Part shown: in pieces, positions 34,808 through 43,271 of the stretch
How positions within the stretch are numbered: the first letter of the stretch is position 1
How the letters are laid out: every line of letters begins with the position of its first letter
DNA from: Streptomyces sp. A0642
Lineage (GTDB): Bacteria > Actinomycetota > Actinomycetes > Streptomycetales > Streptomycetaceae
DNA: 64,000 nt
Assembly (NCBI RefSeq): GCF_004795105.1
Contig: NZ_SSBL01000007.1
Location: 124,001-188,000 of the forward strand
Reading direction: 5' to 3'
Translations under genes and position numbers: made by a program
The notes under the pieces: generated by a model
Told to the model about the DNA's origin: nothing
Seen by the model: the letters and a program-made list of their open reading frames with translations, nothing else
Database searches by the model: none

Positions 34808-37066
34808 CTACGCGCCGGACACCGGGAAGCGCTCCCAGGCCCGGTGGCTGCCCAGGAGTGTGGTGACCTCCCGCACCACCTCCTCGCTCGCTCCCGAGGC
34901 GATGCCGGCCGCGTCCGTGGGGACGCCCGCCGCGGTGAGCACCGCGTCGGCGCCGCCCCAGAAGCCGATCGCCTTGCCGTGGCGGAACGCCTCGGCCACC
35001 AGCATCAGCACCCGCGGATCCGCCGCGGCGGCCGCACGCTGCGGATCTCCCGCCTTCGCGTCCCGGGCACCGAGCGCGTCGGCACCGGCTCCGGGCACGC
35101 CGGCCAGCAGCACGGCGTCGAACTCGATGGACCGGGCGGTGGCGAAGGTGCGCTGCACCGTGACCGGATCGCCGTCCGCGTCGAGCTTCCCGCCCGCCGG
35201 GGCGACCACCAGGGGCACCATCCCGGCGTCCAGCACGGCGCTGCGCGCCGACCGCACGGCGGCGAGATCCATGCTGTCGTCGGCGACGATGCCGACGACA
35301 CGGCCGTCCGGCGGCCAGGTCCCGCCCACCTGGGACAGCGCCGGACTGGGCTGGGGCGACGCCAGGGCCTCCTCGGGCGCGGGCGCCGGCAGACCGAGCC
35401 CCGCGGCCACCCGCTCGCACAGCTCGCCGTCGATCCGCGCGAGTGCCTCAAGCCCTCGCCGCTTGACGTTCTCCTCGTAGCACTTGCCCAGCTCGAAGGT
35501 GTACGCACCGATGATGTGCTCACGCTCCACGGGCGACATGCTGACCCAGAACAGCCGGGCCTGGCTGAAGTGGTCGTCGAAGGAAGCGGCCGCCTCGCGC
35601 ACCTTCCTTCCCTCCGGCACCTCCACCGGCACCTCGATGAAGGCGCCGGCGTCCTCTCCGGCGACGAACGGGCACCCGCCGTCCAGCGAATTGGGCCGGT
35701 AGGGCGCCACGCCCCGGTGCACGGCCGTCTGGTGCATGCCGTCGCGCAGCATGTCGTTGACCGGCGCGTGGGTGCGGTTGATCGGAAGCTGCGAGAAGTT
35801 CGGGCCGCCCAGGCGCGTGAGCTGGGTGTCCACGTACGAGAACAAGCGCCCCTGGAGCAGGGGGTCATTGGTCACGTCGATCCCCGGTACCAGGTTGCCC
35901 ACGTGGAAGGCGACCTGTTCGGTCTCGGCGAAGAAGTTCGACGGATTGGCGTTCAGGGTCATGAGCCCGATCGGCTGGACCGGCGCCAGCTCCTCGGGGA
36001 CGATCTTCGTCGGGTCGAGGAGGTCGATTCCCTCGAACATCTGCTCGGGGTTGTCGGGGAAGGTCTGCACGCCCAGTTCCCACTGCGGGAAGGCCCCGGC
36101 CTCGATGGCGTCGGCCAGGTCGCGGCGGTGGAAGTCCGGGTCGACCCCGCTCGTGATCTGGGCCTCCTCCCAGACCATCGAATGGACGCCCAGCTTCGGC
36201 TTCCAGTGGAACTTGACGAGCGTCGTCGCCCCTTCCGCGTTGACGAGACGGAAGGTGTGTACACCGAAGCCCTCCATCATCCGGTAGGAGCGCGGGATGC
36301 CCCGGTCGGACATGTTCCACAGGGTGTGGTGCGTCGCCTCGGAGTGCAGGGTGACGAAGTCCCAGAAGGTGTCGTGCGCACTCTGGGCCTGCGGGATCTC
36401 CCGGTCCGGGTGCGGCTTGCCCGCGTGGATGACGTCGGGGAACTTGATCGCGTCCTGGATGAAGAACACCGGGATGTTGTTGCCGACGAGGTCGAACACA
36501 CCCTCCTCGGTGTAGAACTTGGTCGCGAAGCCGCGGGTGTCGCGCACGGTGTCGGCCGAACCGCGCGACCCGAGCACCGTGGAGAACCGGACGAAGACCG
36601 GGGTCTCCACGTCCTGGGCCAGGAACGCCGCCTTCGAGATGTTCGCCGCCGAACCGTAGCCGCGGAACACGCCGTGCGCGGCTGCCCCGCGCGCGTGGAC
36701 GACCCGCTCGGGAATCCGCTCATGGTCGAAGTGGGTGATCTTCTCGCGCAGATGGTGGTCCTGGAGCAGGACCGGGCCCCTGGGGCCCGCCTTCAGCGAG
36801 TGATCGGTGTCGTAGAGGCGTGCTCCCTGCGCGGTGGTCAGGTAGGAGCCGCTCTGCGCCATGCGCGCCGGGTTCGCTCCGGTGGCCTGCCCGGTCGGGC
36901 TGACCGTCTCGGGCCCGCCCTGGTCCGGCTTCGGAGGCAGGGGCTCCCGGACCGTGGTCGGCTCGGCCGGCGAGGGATCGGCGCTCGCGGGCTTGCCGGG
37001 GATGCCCTCCTCGGGGCCTGACCCGTCCGGCCGGCCGGCCGTGGGCTCGGGGCGGTTTTCGCTCAT
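34808..37066 (-). CDS. katE: Large-subunit catalase (HPII type) with C-terminal DJ-1-like domain
   Basis: 752 residues, the size of HPII catalases. The disordered N-terminus (about 1-75) is followed by the haem catalase core: the distal-His region FDHERIPERVVHARGAAAHG near residue 115, then an Asn region (FDLVGNNIPVFFIQD). The proximal-Tyr side includes RLFSYVDTQLTRLGGPNF near 400. The C-terminal 150 residues (GRVVGIVADDSMDLAAVRSA) form the class I amidotransferase/DJ-1-like domain of large catalases. The ATG at 37066 was chosen over an upstream in-frame extension of shadow composition. It disproportionates hydrogen peroxide. Symbol by family. Confidence 0.88.
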   Translation of the reverse strand: MSENRPEPTAGRPDGSGPEEGIPGKPASADPSPAEPTTVREPLPPKPDQGGPETVSPTGQATGANPARMAQSGSYLTTAQGARLYDTDHSLKAGPRGPVLLQDHHLREKITHFDHERIPERVVHARGAAAHGVFRGYGSAANISKAAFLAQDVETPVFVRFSTVLGSRGSADTVRDTRGFATKFYTEEGVFDLVGNNIPVFFIQDAIKFPDVIHAGKPHPDREIPQAQSAHDTFWDFVTLHSEATHHTLWNMSDRGIPRSYRMMEGFGVHTFRLVNAEGATTLVKFHWKPKLGVHSMVWEEAQITSGVDPDFHRRDLADAIEAGAFPQWELGVQTFPDNPEQMFEGIDLLDPTKIVPEELAPVQPIGLMTLNANPSNFFAETEQVAFHVGNLVPGIDVTNDPLLQGRLFSYVDTQLTRLGGPNFSQLPINRTHAPVNDMLRDGMHQTAVHRGVAPYRPNSLDGGCPFVAGEDAGAFIEVPVEVPEGRKVREAAASFDDHFSQARLFWVSMSPVEREHIIGAYTFELGKCYEENVKRRGLEALARIDGELCERVAAGLGLPAPAPEEALASPQPSPALSQVGGTWPPDGRVVGIVADDSMDLAAVRSARSAVLDAGMVPLVVAPAGGKLDADGDPVTVQRTFATARSIEFDAVLLAGVPGAGADALGARDAKAGDPQRAAAAADPRVLMLVAEAFRHGKAIGFWGGADAVLTAAGVPTDAAGIASGASEEVVREVTTLLGSHRAWERFPVSGA

Positions 37067-37474
37067 GACTGCTCCATCCGTAGGTGCTGGTGCGCGAGAG
37101 GCACGAAAAGTCCGGTATCCAGAAACCGGGCGTCGACACAGCGAAAGCGCGAATCTGTCCCGCCGCGCCCTGCCGACCGTCCCTCCGCGACCGGCCGGCC
37201 GCTCGCCGCGGACTCCGGCGGGCGCCGCGCTCTCCGAGCGAGCCGCCCGGGCACCAGGGTCTGGCCCTTCACCATTCGTAGCCGAGCGGAGGACGCAGAG
37301 CGACAAGAACGGCTCCGTGCTACGGCAGACGCGTCATCCAGCCCCTCCAATGGCTGTCACCCTCGTGTCCGGGATCCGGATCGGTGCGGAATGTCGGGTC
37401 GCCGCGGGCGGCTTAGGGTAGGAGACGACGCATCACGGATCCCTCTGGCACTCCTTCCGCGTCTGGAGGCGCTC
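37067..37474. promoter_or_regulatory. Divergent promoter region of catalase and SRPBCC genes
   Basis: About 400 non-coding bases. On the plus strand GGGT, 16 bases and GGGTAG (the last at 37416-37421, 53 bases before the ATG at 37475) loosely fit the SigB-type pattern. No catalase-repressor site could be recognised with confidence. Confidence 0.35.
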
Positions 37475-37918
37475 ATGGCCATTCGTCATCAGCTGATCAA
37501 GCACCCGCCGTCGGCCTTGTGGTCGGTCCTGGAACGGCCGGACCTGTACGGGGAATGGGTGGTCGGCACCTCCGGCTCGCGCAGTGCGGAGGGGCACTGG
37601 CCCGAACTCGGCTCCTCGATCGAGTACACCGTGCGGGTCGGTCCGAAGGAGTTCCACGGTCGGACCGTGGTGCGCCGGCTCGAACGTCCGGGCATTCTCG
37701 AGCTGGAGGCGCACAGCGGCCTGCTGGGTTCGGCGCGCATCGCCTTCGACATCCGGCCCTGGGGCGAGGAGACGCTGGTGCGGCTCGACGAGCACCCGCT
37801 CCGGGGCGCCGGCGGCACCCTGCACAACGCCGCGGCCGACGTGCTGCTCCAGCTCCGTCACCGGGCCATGCTGGGGCGCCTCGCCTCCGCGGTCGACCAG
37901 CTGGCGGACGACAGCTGA
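37475..37918 (+). CDS. SRPBCC (START/polyketide cyclase-like) family protein
   Basis: 147 residues in the helix-grip pattern: HQLIKHPPSALWSVLERPDL at the start, strands such as FHGRTVVRRLERPGILELEA, and a long C-terminal helix. Members bind lipids or other hydrophobic ligands. The ATG follows TGGAGG. It lies 58 bases upstream of a FAD oxidoreductase and is probably co-transcribed, a pairing frequent in actinobacterial stress regions. Confidence 0.78.
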   Translation: MAIRHQLIKHPPSALWSVLERPDLYGEWVVGTSGSRSAEGHWPELGSSIEYTVRVGPKEFHGRTVVRRLERPGILELEAHSGLLGSARIAFDIRPWGEETLVRLDEHPLRGAGGTLHNAAADVLLQLRHRAMLGRLASAVDQLADDS

Positions 37919-37976
37919 CGGTGCACGCCGTGGGCCGGCGGCACCGGCCGGAGCCTCCCCGAGTGAAGGGCGATGG

Positions 37977-39593
37977 ATGATGGCGGACGCGGTGGTGATC
38001 GGAAGCGGGCCGAACGGCCTGGTCGCGGCCAACCTTCTCGCCGACGCGGGATGGAGCGTCGAAGTCTTCGAGAGCCAGGACGAGCCGGGCGGGGCGGTGC
38101 GCAGCGACCGGGGGGTGCACCCCGACTTCGTGAGTGACATGTTCAGCGCGTTCTATCCGCTGGCAGCCGCTTCCCCGGTGCTGGCGGGTCTGGCGCTGCA
38201 CCGTGAGGGGCTGCGGTGGAGCCGGGCGCCGTCCGTGCTCGCCCATCCCCTGCTCGACGGCAGCTGCGCCGTGCTGCACGCGGACCGGGCCGGCACCGCG
38301 GCGGGCCTGGACCGGTTCGCGGACGGGGACGGGGAGGCGTGGACGTCCCTGTGCCAGGTCTGGGACCGGGTGGGCGACGACGTTCTCCGGGCCCTTTTCA
38401 CCCCCTTCCCGCCCGTCCGGGCCACCGCCGCGCTGGCGGCCCACCTGCGTGCGGCGGGCGGCCTGCGCCTGGCCCGGAGCCTGCTCCTGCCGGTGCGCCG
38501 GCTGGGCGAGGAGGAATTCGCCGGCCAGGGTGGACGGCTGCTGCTGGCGGGCAACGCGCTGCACGCCGACCTGCCCCCCGAAGCCGCCGGCAGCGGCGGG
38601 TTCGGCTGGCTGATGGCCATGCTCGGACAGCGTTACGGATTCCCCGTGCCCGAGGGAGGCGCCGGCGCGCTGACAGCCGCGCTGGTGCGGCGGCTGCGGG
38701 CCCACAAGGTCGAGGTGCACTGCGGCAACCGGGTGACGGAGGTGGTGGTGCGGCGGGGCCGTGCGGTGGGAGTGCGTACGGCGAACGGCGACGCCGTACG
38801 GGCGCGCAAGGCGGTGCTCGCCGATGTGTCGGCGCCCTCCCTCTATCTGGATCTGGTCGCCCCGGAGCATCTGCCGCCCCGCGTCTTCGGCGACCTGCGG
38901 CGCTTCCAGTGGGACTTCGCCACCTTCAAGATCGACTGGGCCCTGGACGGCCCCATTCCGTGGAGCGCGGCGGACGCCCGCTCGGCGGGCACGGTGCACC
39001 TGGCGGAGGGCGTCGACGACCTCACCCGGTTCGCCGCGCAGATCGCCATGGGGCAGGTCCCGGACCGTCCCTTCGTCCTGCTGGGCCAGATGACCACTGC
39101 CGACGCCTCGCGCTCGCCGCAGGGCACGGAATCGGCGTGGGCCTACACCCATGTGCCGCACCGCGTGAAATCCGACGCCGGCGAGGAGGGGCTCACCGGC
39201 CGGTGGGACGCGGCCGAGGCCGAGAGGTTCGCCGACCGGCTGGAGCGGCGCGTCGAGAGCTACGCTCCCGGGTTCCGGAGCCGCATCCTGGCCAGGCGCC
39301 TCCTCCCTCCCCCCGTCCTGGAGGCCGCCGACAGCAACCTCCACGGCGGCGCGATCAACGGCGGGACCAGCAGCCTGCACCAGCAGCTGGTGTTCCGGCC
39401 CGTCCCGGGCACCGGGCGGCCCGAGACGCCGGTTCACGGCCTCTACATGGCCTCGGCCGCCGCACATCCGGGGGGCGGCGTGCACGGTGGGCCGGGGGCC
39501 AACGCGGCGCGGGCCGCGCTCCGCGCGCGGGGCGCCACCGCGCTGGTCTCGACCGGCCGCCGGGCACTCGCCCACCGCGACCGGGCGGACTGA
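37977..39593 (+). CDS. Phytoene dehydrogenase-like FAD oxidoreductase
   Basis: 538 residues. The Rossmann dinucleotide site is at the extreme N-terminus (ADAVVIGSGPNGLVAANLLA), followed by EVFESQDEPGGAVRS, and the C-terminal FAD segment LYMASAAAHPGGGVHGGPG closes the fold. This is the NAD(P)/FAD-dependent branch related to carotenoid desaturases and retinol saturases. There are no carotenoid genes nearby, so the substrate is unknown. The start is ATG at 37977 or the adjacent one at 37980. Confidence 0.83.
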   Translation: MMADAVVIGSGPNGLVAANLLADAGWSVEVFESQDEPGGAVRSDRGVHPDFVSDMFSAFYPLAAASPVLAGLALHREGLRWSRAPSVLAHPLLDGSCAVLHADRAGTAAGLDRFADGDGEAWTSLCQVWDRVGDDVLRALFTPFPPVRATAALAAHLRAAGGLRLARSLLLPVRRLGEEEFAGQGGRLLLAGNALHADLPPEAAGSGGFGWLMAMLGQRYGFPVPEGGAGALTAALVRRLRAHKVEVHCGNRVTEVVVRRGRAVGVRTANGDAVRARKAVLADVSAPSLYLDLVAPEHLPPRVFGDLRRFQWDFATFKIDWALDGPIPWSAADARSAGTVHLAEGVDDLTRFAAQIAMGQVPDRPFVLLGQMTTADASRSPQGTESAWAYTHVPHRVKSDAGEEGLTGRWDAAEAERFADRLERRVESYAPGFRSRILARRLLPPPVLEAADSNLHGGAINGGTSSLHQQLVFRPVPGTGRPETPVHGLYMASAAAHPGGGVHGGPGANAARAALRARGATALVSTGRRALAHRDRAD

Positions 39594-39850
39594 GCCGGGG
39601 TGACAAGGCGCGCGCCCCGCGGACAGCGGCCTCGTGCGCCCGCTCGCCCGCCGGTCGCCTCCCGCTCGCGTCCCGGGGCCGCCGGACCCGGCACCGGACC
39701 GGGTTCCGCGCGGGCTCCGCGCCGCGCCGGGATACGGTGCGGGCCCGGGACGTGCGTCCGGCGCACCCCGGCCCACGCCTCCGGCGTCCCTCCCCGCGGA
39801 GTTCTGACGGCCGACAGCACCCTGCCGCTACTCCCCAGGGTGACCGGCCC

Positions 39851-40633
39851 TCAGGTGCGGCGCTGGGTGAGGGTGAACAGGCCGCCGCCCGGGTCCTGAA
39901 GGACGCGCGAGAATCCGTCGGGCGACCAGGCGGAGGACGCCATCTGGGGTTTGCCGCCCCCGGCCCCCATGGCGGTGGCCACAGCCCGTTCCACGTCGTC
40001 GACGGCGAAGTTGACCAGCCAGCGGGGCCTGCTCTGCGGCTGCGCGGACGTCTGCACGCCGCCGCCGCGCAGGGACAGGGCAGGCCGCCCGTCCCGCTCG
40101 ACGAGGACGTGGTCACGCCGGTACGCCACATCGATCCCCGGCTCGTCGGCCCAGCCGAAGACCTCCCCGTAGAAGACCGCGGCCTCGAACACGTCCCGGG
40201 TCTGGAGGTCCAGCCGTGCGGGGGCGCTCTCCTCGCCCACCGACCAGGCCAGCCCGGGGCCCTCCCAGAATCCGAACGCCGCCCCGTCCCGGTCGGCGGC
40301 CAGTCCCGCCCGCCCCTCGCCCAGGGCCACGGGCCCTACGGCCAGGGTGGCTCCGCGTTCCCGGATCCGGGCCGCCGTCAGCGTGGCGTCCCGCACGGCG
40401 AAGTACGGGGTCCACACCGAGGGCGGGGCCAGGCCCGGCCGCCGCTCGCCGATGCCCGCCACCGGCCTGCCGCCGACCGATGCCACCAGGAAACCGCTGC
40501 CCAGGGAACTCGTCCGGAACTCCCAGCCGAGCACTGCCGCGTAGAAGGCCTGGGCCGCCCGCAGGTCGCCGACCATCAAGTTGACCCAGCACGGGATTCC
40601 AGGCGCCGGCACCACATGCTCCGCAGCAGACAT
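39851..40633 (-). CDS. Double-VOC protein, paralogue of the one at 5867
   Basis: 260 residues with two VOC modules (about 12-130 and 138-258). It shares RIRERGATLAVGP, DRDGAAFGFWEGP and the overall layout with the protein at 5867-6652. The ATG at 40633 follows GAAGGA. Ligand and reaction are unknown. Confidence 0.83.
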   Translation of the reverse strand: MSAAEHVVPAPGIPCWVNLMVGDLRAAQAFYAAVLGWEFRTSSLGSGFLVASVGGRPVAGIGERRPGLAPPSVWTPYFAVRDATLTAARIRERGATLAVGPVALGEGRAGLAADRDGAAFGFWEGPGLAWSVGEESAPARLDLQTRDVFEAAVFYGEVFGWADEPGIDVAYRRDHVLVERDGRPALSLRGGGVQTSAQPQSRPRWLVNFAVDDVERAVATAMGAGGGKPQMASSAWSPDGFSRVLQDPGGGLFTLTQRRT

Positions 40634-40768
40634 CAGCCGTCCTTCACCTTCGACGTGGACCACTCCCCCGGACCCGGATTCCCGGGCCCGCAGCGGACGA
40701 ACGTACCGGCTCACTCGCACGGCGGGACGTGACCGGGCCGCTTCGCGGGCAGGAGTGTCCGTCGGCGC

Positions 40769-41443
40769 TCAGCCGCCCCCGCCGATGCGGGCGAAGACGC
40801 TGGTGTCCAGGTGCGCCAGCAGGTCGGCCGGGTCCCGGTACACCTCGGCGGCCCCGGCGCCCACCAGGTCCTCACGGGGAATGCCGCCCGAAAGGAGCGC
40901 CACCGCGGTGACCGACGCGCCGGTCGCGGCCTTCATGTCCCAGACGGAGTCGCCCACGTACACCGTCTCGTCGCTGGTTCCGCCGGCGAGCTCCATCGCG
41001 TGGCGGATCGGCTCCGGAGCGGGCTTGCCCTCACTCACGTCGTCGGAGCTGGCGGTGTCGTGGATGACGTCGTCGGCATCGAGGGCCTTGCGCAGCGCCT
41101 GGAGTTCCGGACCGCTCGCCGAGGTGGCCAGGACCACCTTCCACCCCTGGGCCGCCAGGGCGCGCAGGAGAGCGGCCGCACCGTTCAGCGCGGGAAGGCG
41201 GTCGAACCAGGTCGCGTAGAGAGCGGAATGGGCGCCGCTGATGGCCGCGTCCTGATCGCGGTCCCGGCCGGCTCCGAGAAGATGCCCGATCAGGTCGTCC
41301 GAGCCGAGACCGATCGCCCGGTGCACGGCACTCATGGGCACGGAGTGTCCCGCTTGGCGGAACGCCTCCCACCAGGCGCCGACGTGGAGGTAGTTGGTGT
41401 CCACGAGTGTTCCGTCCACATCGAACAGAGCCGCGCGGGTCAT
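40769..41443 (-). CDS. HAD-superfamily hydrolase (phosphoglycolate phosphatase-like)
   Basis: 224 residues. ALFDVDGTLVDTNYLHVGAW holds the nucleophile Asp and its partner, ATSASGPELQAL is motif II, the loop Lys is in SEGKPAPEP, and VYVGDSVWDMKAATG is motif IV. A helical cap lies between about 18 and 85. It probably removes phosphate from a small metabolite; substrate unknown. It ends about 135 bases before the VOC gene on the same strand. Confidence 0.85.
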   Translation of the reverse strand: MTRAALFDVDGTLVDTNYLHVGAWWEAFRQAGHSVPMSAVHRAIGLGSDDLIGHLLGAGRDRDQDAAISGAHSALYATWFDRLPALNGAAALLRALAAQGWKVVLATSASGPELQALRKALDADDVIHDTASSDDVSEGKPAPEPIRHAMELAGGTSDETVYVGDSVWDMKAATGASVTAVALLSGGIPREDLVGAGAAEVYRDPADLLAHLDTSVFARIGGGG

Positions 41444-41527
41444 ATCGGTTCCTTCCGGTTCGGACGCCGGGACACCGGGAGAACGGGGCTGCCGCTCCGT
41501 GCCCCGGTGCGGCGGGGGGACGTCGGG

Positions 41528-42064
41528 TCAGAAGGCTACCGACTCGGCACGGCGGACATCGGCGCCCATGTTGCGCTCCATCATCCGCAGCCCGGCACGG
41601 GCGAGATCCTCGTGGATGTGGGCGACCCCGTCCTCCGGAATCGTAAGGTCCAGATGCCGGATGTGCGCGTCCAGCGCCGAGTAGAGGATGCACTGCTCCG
41701 TCACCTGGCCGCAGAGCACCAGGTGACCGACGCCCAACTGGCGGAGCAGATACGCCAGCGGCGTCTCGTAGAAGATCGAGTGCCTGGCCTTCACCACGAA
41801 CAGCGAGTCCTCGTCCGGCAGCAGGGGCTCGACCAGATCCGGCCGGGCGCCGGCCATGGCCATCTCCACGATTTCCCCGTGGTGGGACCGCCAATCCCCG
41901 AAGTTGTCGTTGGCGTAGATCACCGGGGCGTCCTGCGCACGGGCTGCCTCCAGCAGCCGGGCGATCACGGGGACGGTGCGCTCCACGTCGGGAAGGAGCT
42001 GTTCGGCGTCCTCGTGCCGGTAGTTGTTGATCATGTCGATGACGATCAGCGCCGTACGTCCCAT
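41528..42064 (-). CDS. Isochorismatase-family hydrolase
   Basis: 178 residues. ALIVIDMINNYRHEDAEQLL gives the catalytic Asp, VVKARHSIFYETPLAYLLRQ the catalytic Lys, and VLCGQVTEQCILYSALDAHI the catalytic Cys of the family. Substrates range from isochorismate to nicotinamide and other amides; no context fixes this one. The ATG at 42064 lies 135 bases from a MITE. Confidence 0.85.
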   Translation of the reverse strand: MGRTALIVIDMINNYRHEDAEQLLPDVERTVPVIARLLEAARAQDAPVIYANDNFGDWRSHHGEIVEMAMAGARPDLVEPLLPDEDSLFVVKARHSIFYETPLAYLLRQLGVGHLVLCGQVTEQCILYSALDAHIRHLDLTIPEDGVAHIHEDLARAGLRMMERNMGADVRRAESVAF

Positions 42065-42199
42065 GCATCCGATGGTGGCATCCGGACACCGTGACTGCGA
42101 GCGCTCCGGCGGGGGCCGGGCCCGCGGAAGTGCGGGGCGCGCGGCGGCCGGCGGAGTCAGTCCGCACCGGGCCTGCCCCGGCCTGGCGTGTCGCCTGCC

Positions 42200-42365
42200 T
42201 AAGGGCTGTCCCGCAATTCCTGGTGGATCCGCGCGCGGCGTCAGATGCGGTGCATCGCAAGGCGGAGAGGCGCCCGCACACTGGATGTATTCGGGCGTTT
42301 CGACAACGCGGCGAGGTGCCGTAGCTGGCGTCGCGCGCCCGCCAGGAATTGCGGGACAGCCCTTA
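42200..42365. mobile_element. MITE with 24-bp terminal inverted repeats and TA ends
   Basis: A perfect 24-bp inverted repeat (42200-42223 and 42342-42365; core GGGCTGTCCCGCAATTCC) bounds a 166-bp non-coding element, with TA at each outer end. Its core is related to the element at 32285-32463, but its terminal repeats are different. An internal hairpin (CGCCCG...CGGGCG) is kept. No transposase is encoded. Confidence 0.88.
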
Positions 42366-42421
42366 GGGAGACGCCCGAAGGGAGAATGCCTCATCGCCAA
42401 CGACTACGTGCGAGGACTACG

Positions 42422-42616
42422 GTGACGGTCTCCCGCTTTCGGCGTTCGTGGACGCTGCTCCCCCTGCTTCCGGCCCTGGTGCTGCTCAGCGGCTGCGACA
42501 ACCGGTCGCCGGCCGCCCGGAACGCGGCGGCCGCCTTCGAGCAGGCGGGGAAGGCCCACGACGCGGAGGCTGTGTGCGCCGCGCTGGCGCCGGGGACGCG
42601 TTCCGAGCTGGAGTGC
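42422..42616 (+). pseudogene. 5' fragment of a lipoprotein gene
   Basis: GTG start, basic residues (VSRFRRSW), hydrophobic core LLPLLPALVLLSGC with the lipobox LLSGC at about residue 24, then a domain beginning NAAAAFEQAGKAHDAEAVCA and ending LAPGTRSELE. Similar Streptomyces lipoproteins continue past this point with a conserved cysteine-containing domain. Here homology stops at about 42616 and DUF6766 sequence begins in another frame. The open frame happens to continue to 43288 as meaningless sequence. Confidence 0.65.
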
Positions 42617-42617
42617 C

Positions 42618-43178
42618 GTGGACGATCTGCACCCCGTCTCCTTCGGCGCCTATCTGACGTCCTCCGACTTCGCGGTGGACGTGACGGAGAACTGGCAGTC
42701 GGAGTACCTGCAGTTCTTCCTCTACATCTTCGGCACGGTCTGGCTCGTCCAGCGCGGCTCACCCGAGTCCAAGAAGATGCGTCAGGCCGGTCCCGAGTCC
42801 GACGAGGACCAGCGCATCGGCGCCCACGCGCGCGGCGACTCACCGCGCTGGGCCGCGGCCGCCGGCTGGCGACAGCTGTTGTTCTCCCGTTCCCTCGGCA
42901 TCACGATGGGCGCCCTGTTCGTGCTGTCCTGGTTCGCCCAGTCCGTGGCCGGTGTCGCCTCCTACAACGAGCAACGGCTCCGCCAGCTGGAAGCACCCGT
43001 CAGCTGGGGCGGCTACCTGGTGTCGGCCGACTTCTGGAGCCGCACCCTGCAGAACTGGCAGTCGGAGTTCCTGGCCGTCGCCTCCATGGTCATCCTCTCC
43101 GTGTACCTGCGTCAGCGCGGCTCACCGGAGTCCAAACCGGTCGGCGCCTCCCACCGGGCCACCGGCGTGGAGGGCTGA
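42618..43178 (+). pseudogene. DUF6766 membrane protein gene lacking its 5' end
   Basis: 186 residues are readable from a GTG at 42618. The family is built of two similar halves, each with a membrane helix, a SxGxYxxSxDFW-type segment, and NWQSE(Y/F)L followed by a second helix and QRGSPESK. The second half is complete (MGALFVLSWFAQSVAG, then NWQSEFLAVASMVILSVYL). The first half starts only at SFGAYLTSSDFAVDVTENWQ: its first helix and initiator are missing. The break coincides with the end of the lipoprotein fragment. Translation from the GTG may still occur. Confidence 0.65.
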
Positions 43179-43271
43179 ACCGGCGCCCCGCCCGCGGACA
43201 GCGCAGGGCCGCTCGGGCGAAGAAGTCGGCTTCCCCCGTGTCCTTCCCGCGACGGGGGGAACACGTCGCCC

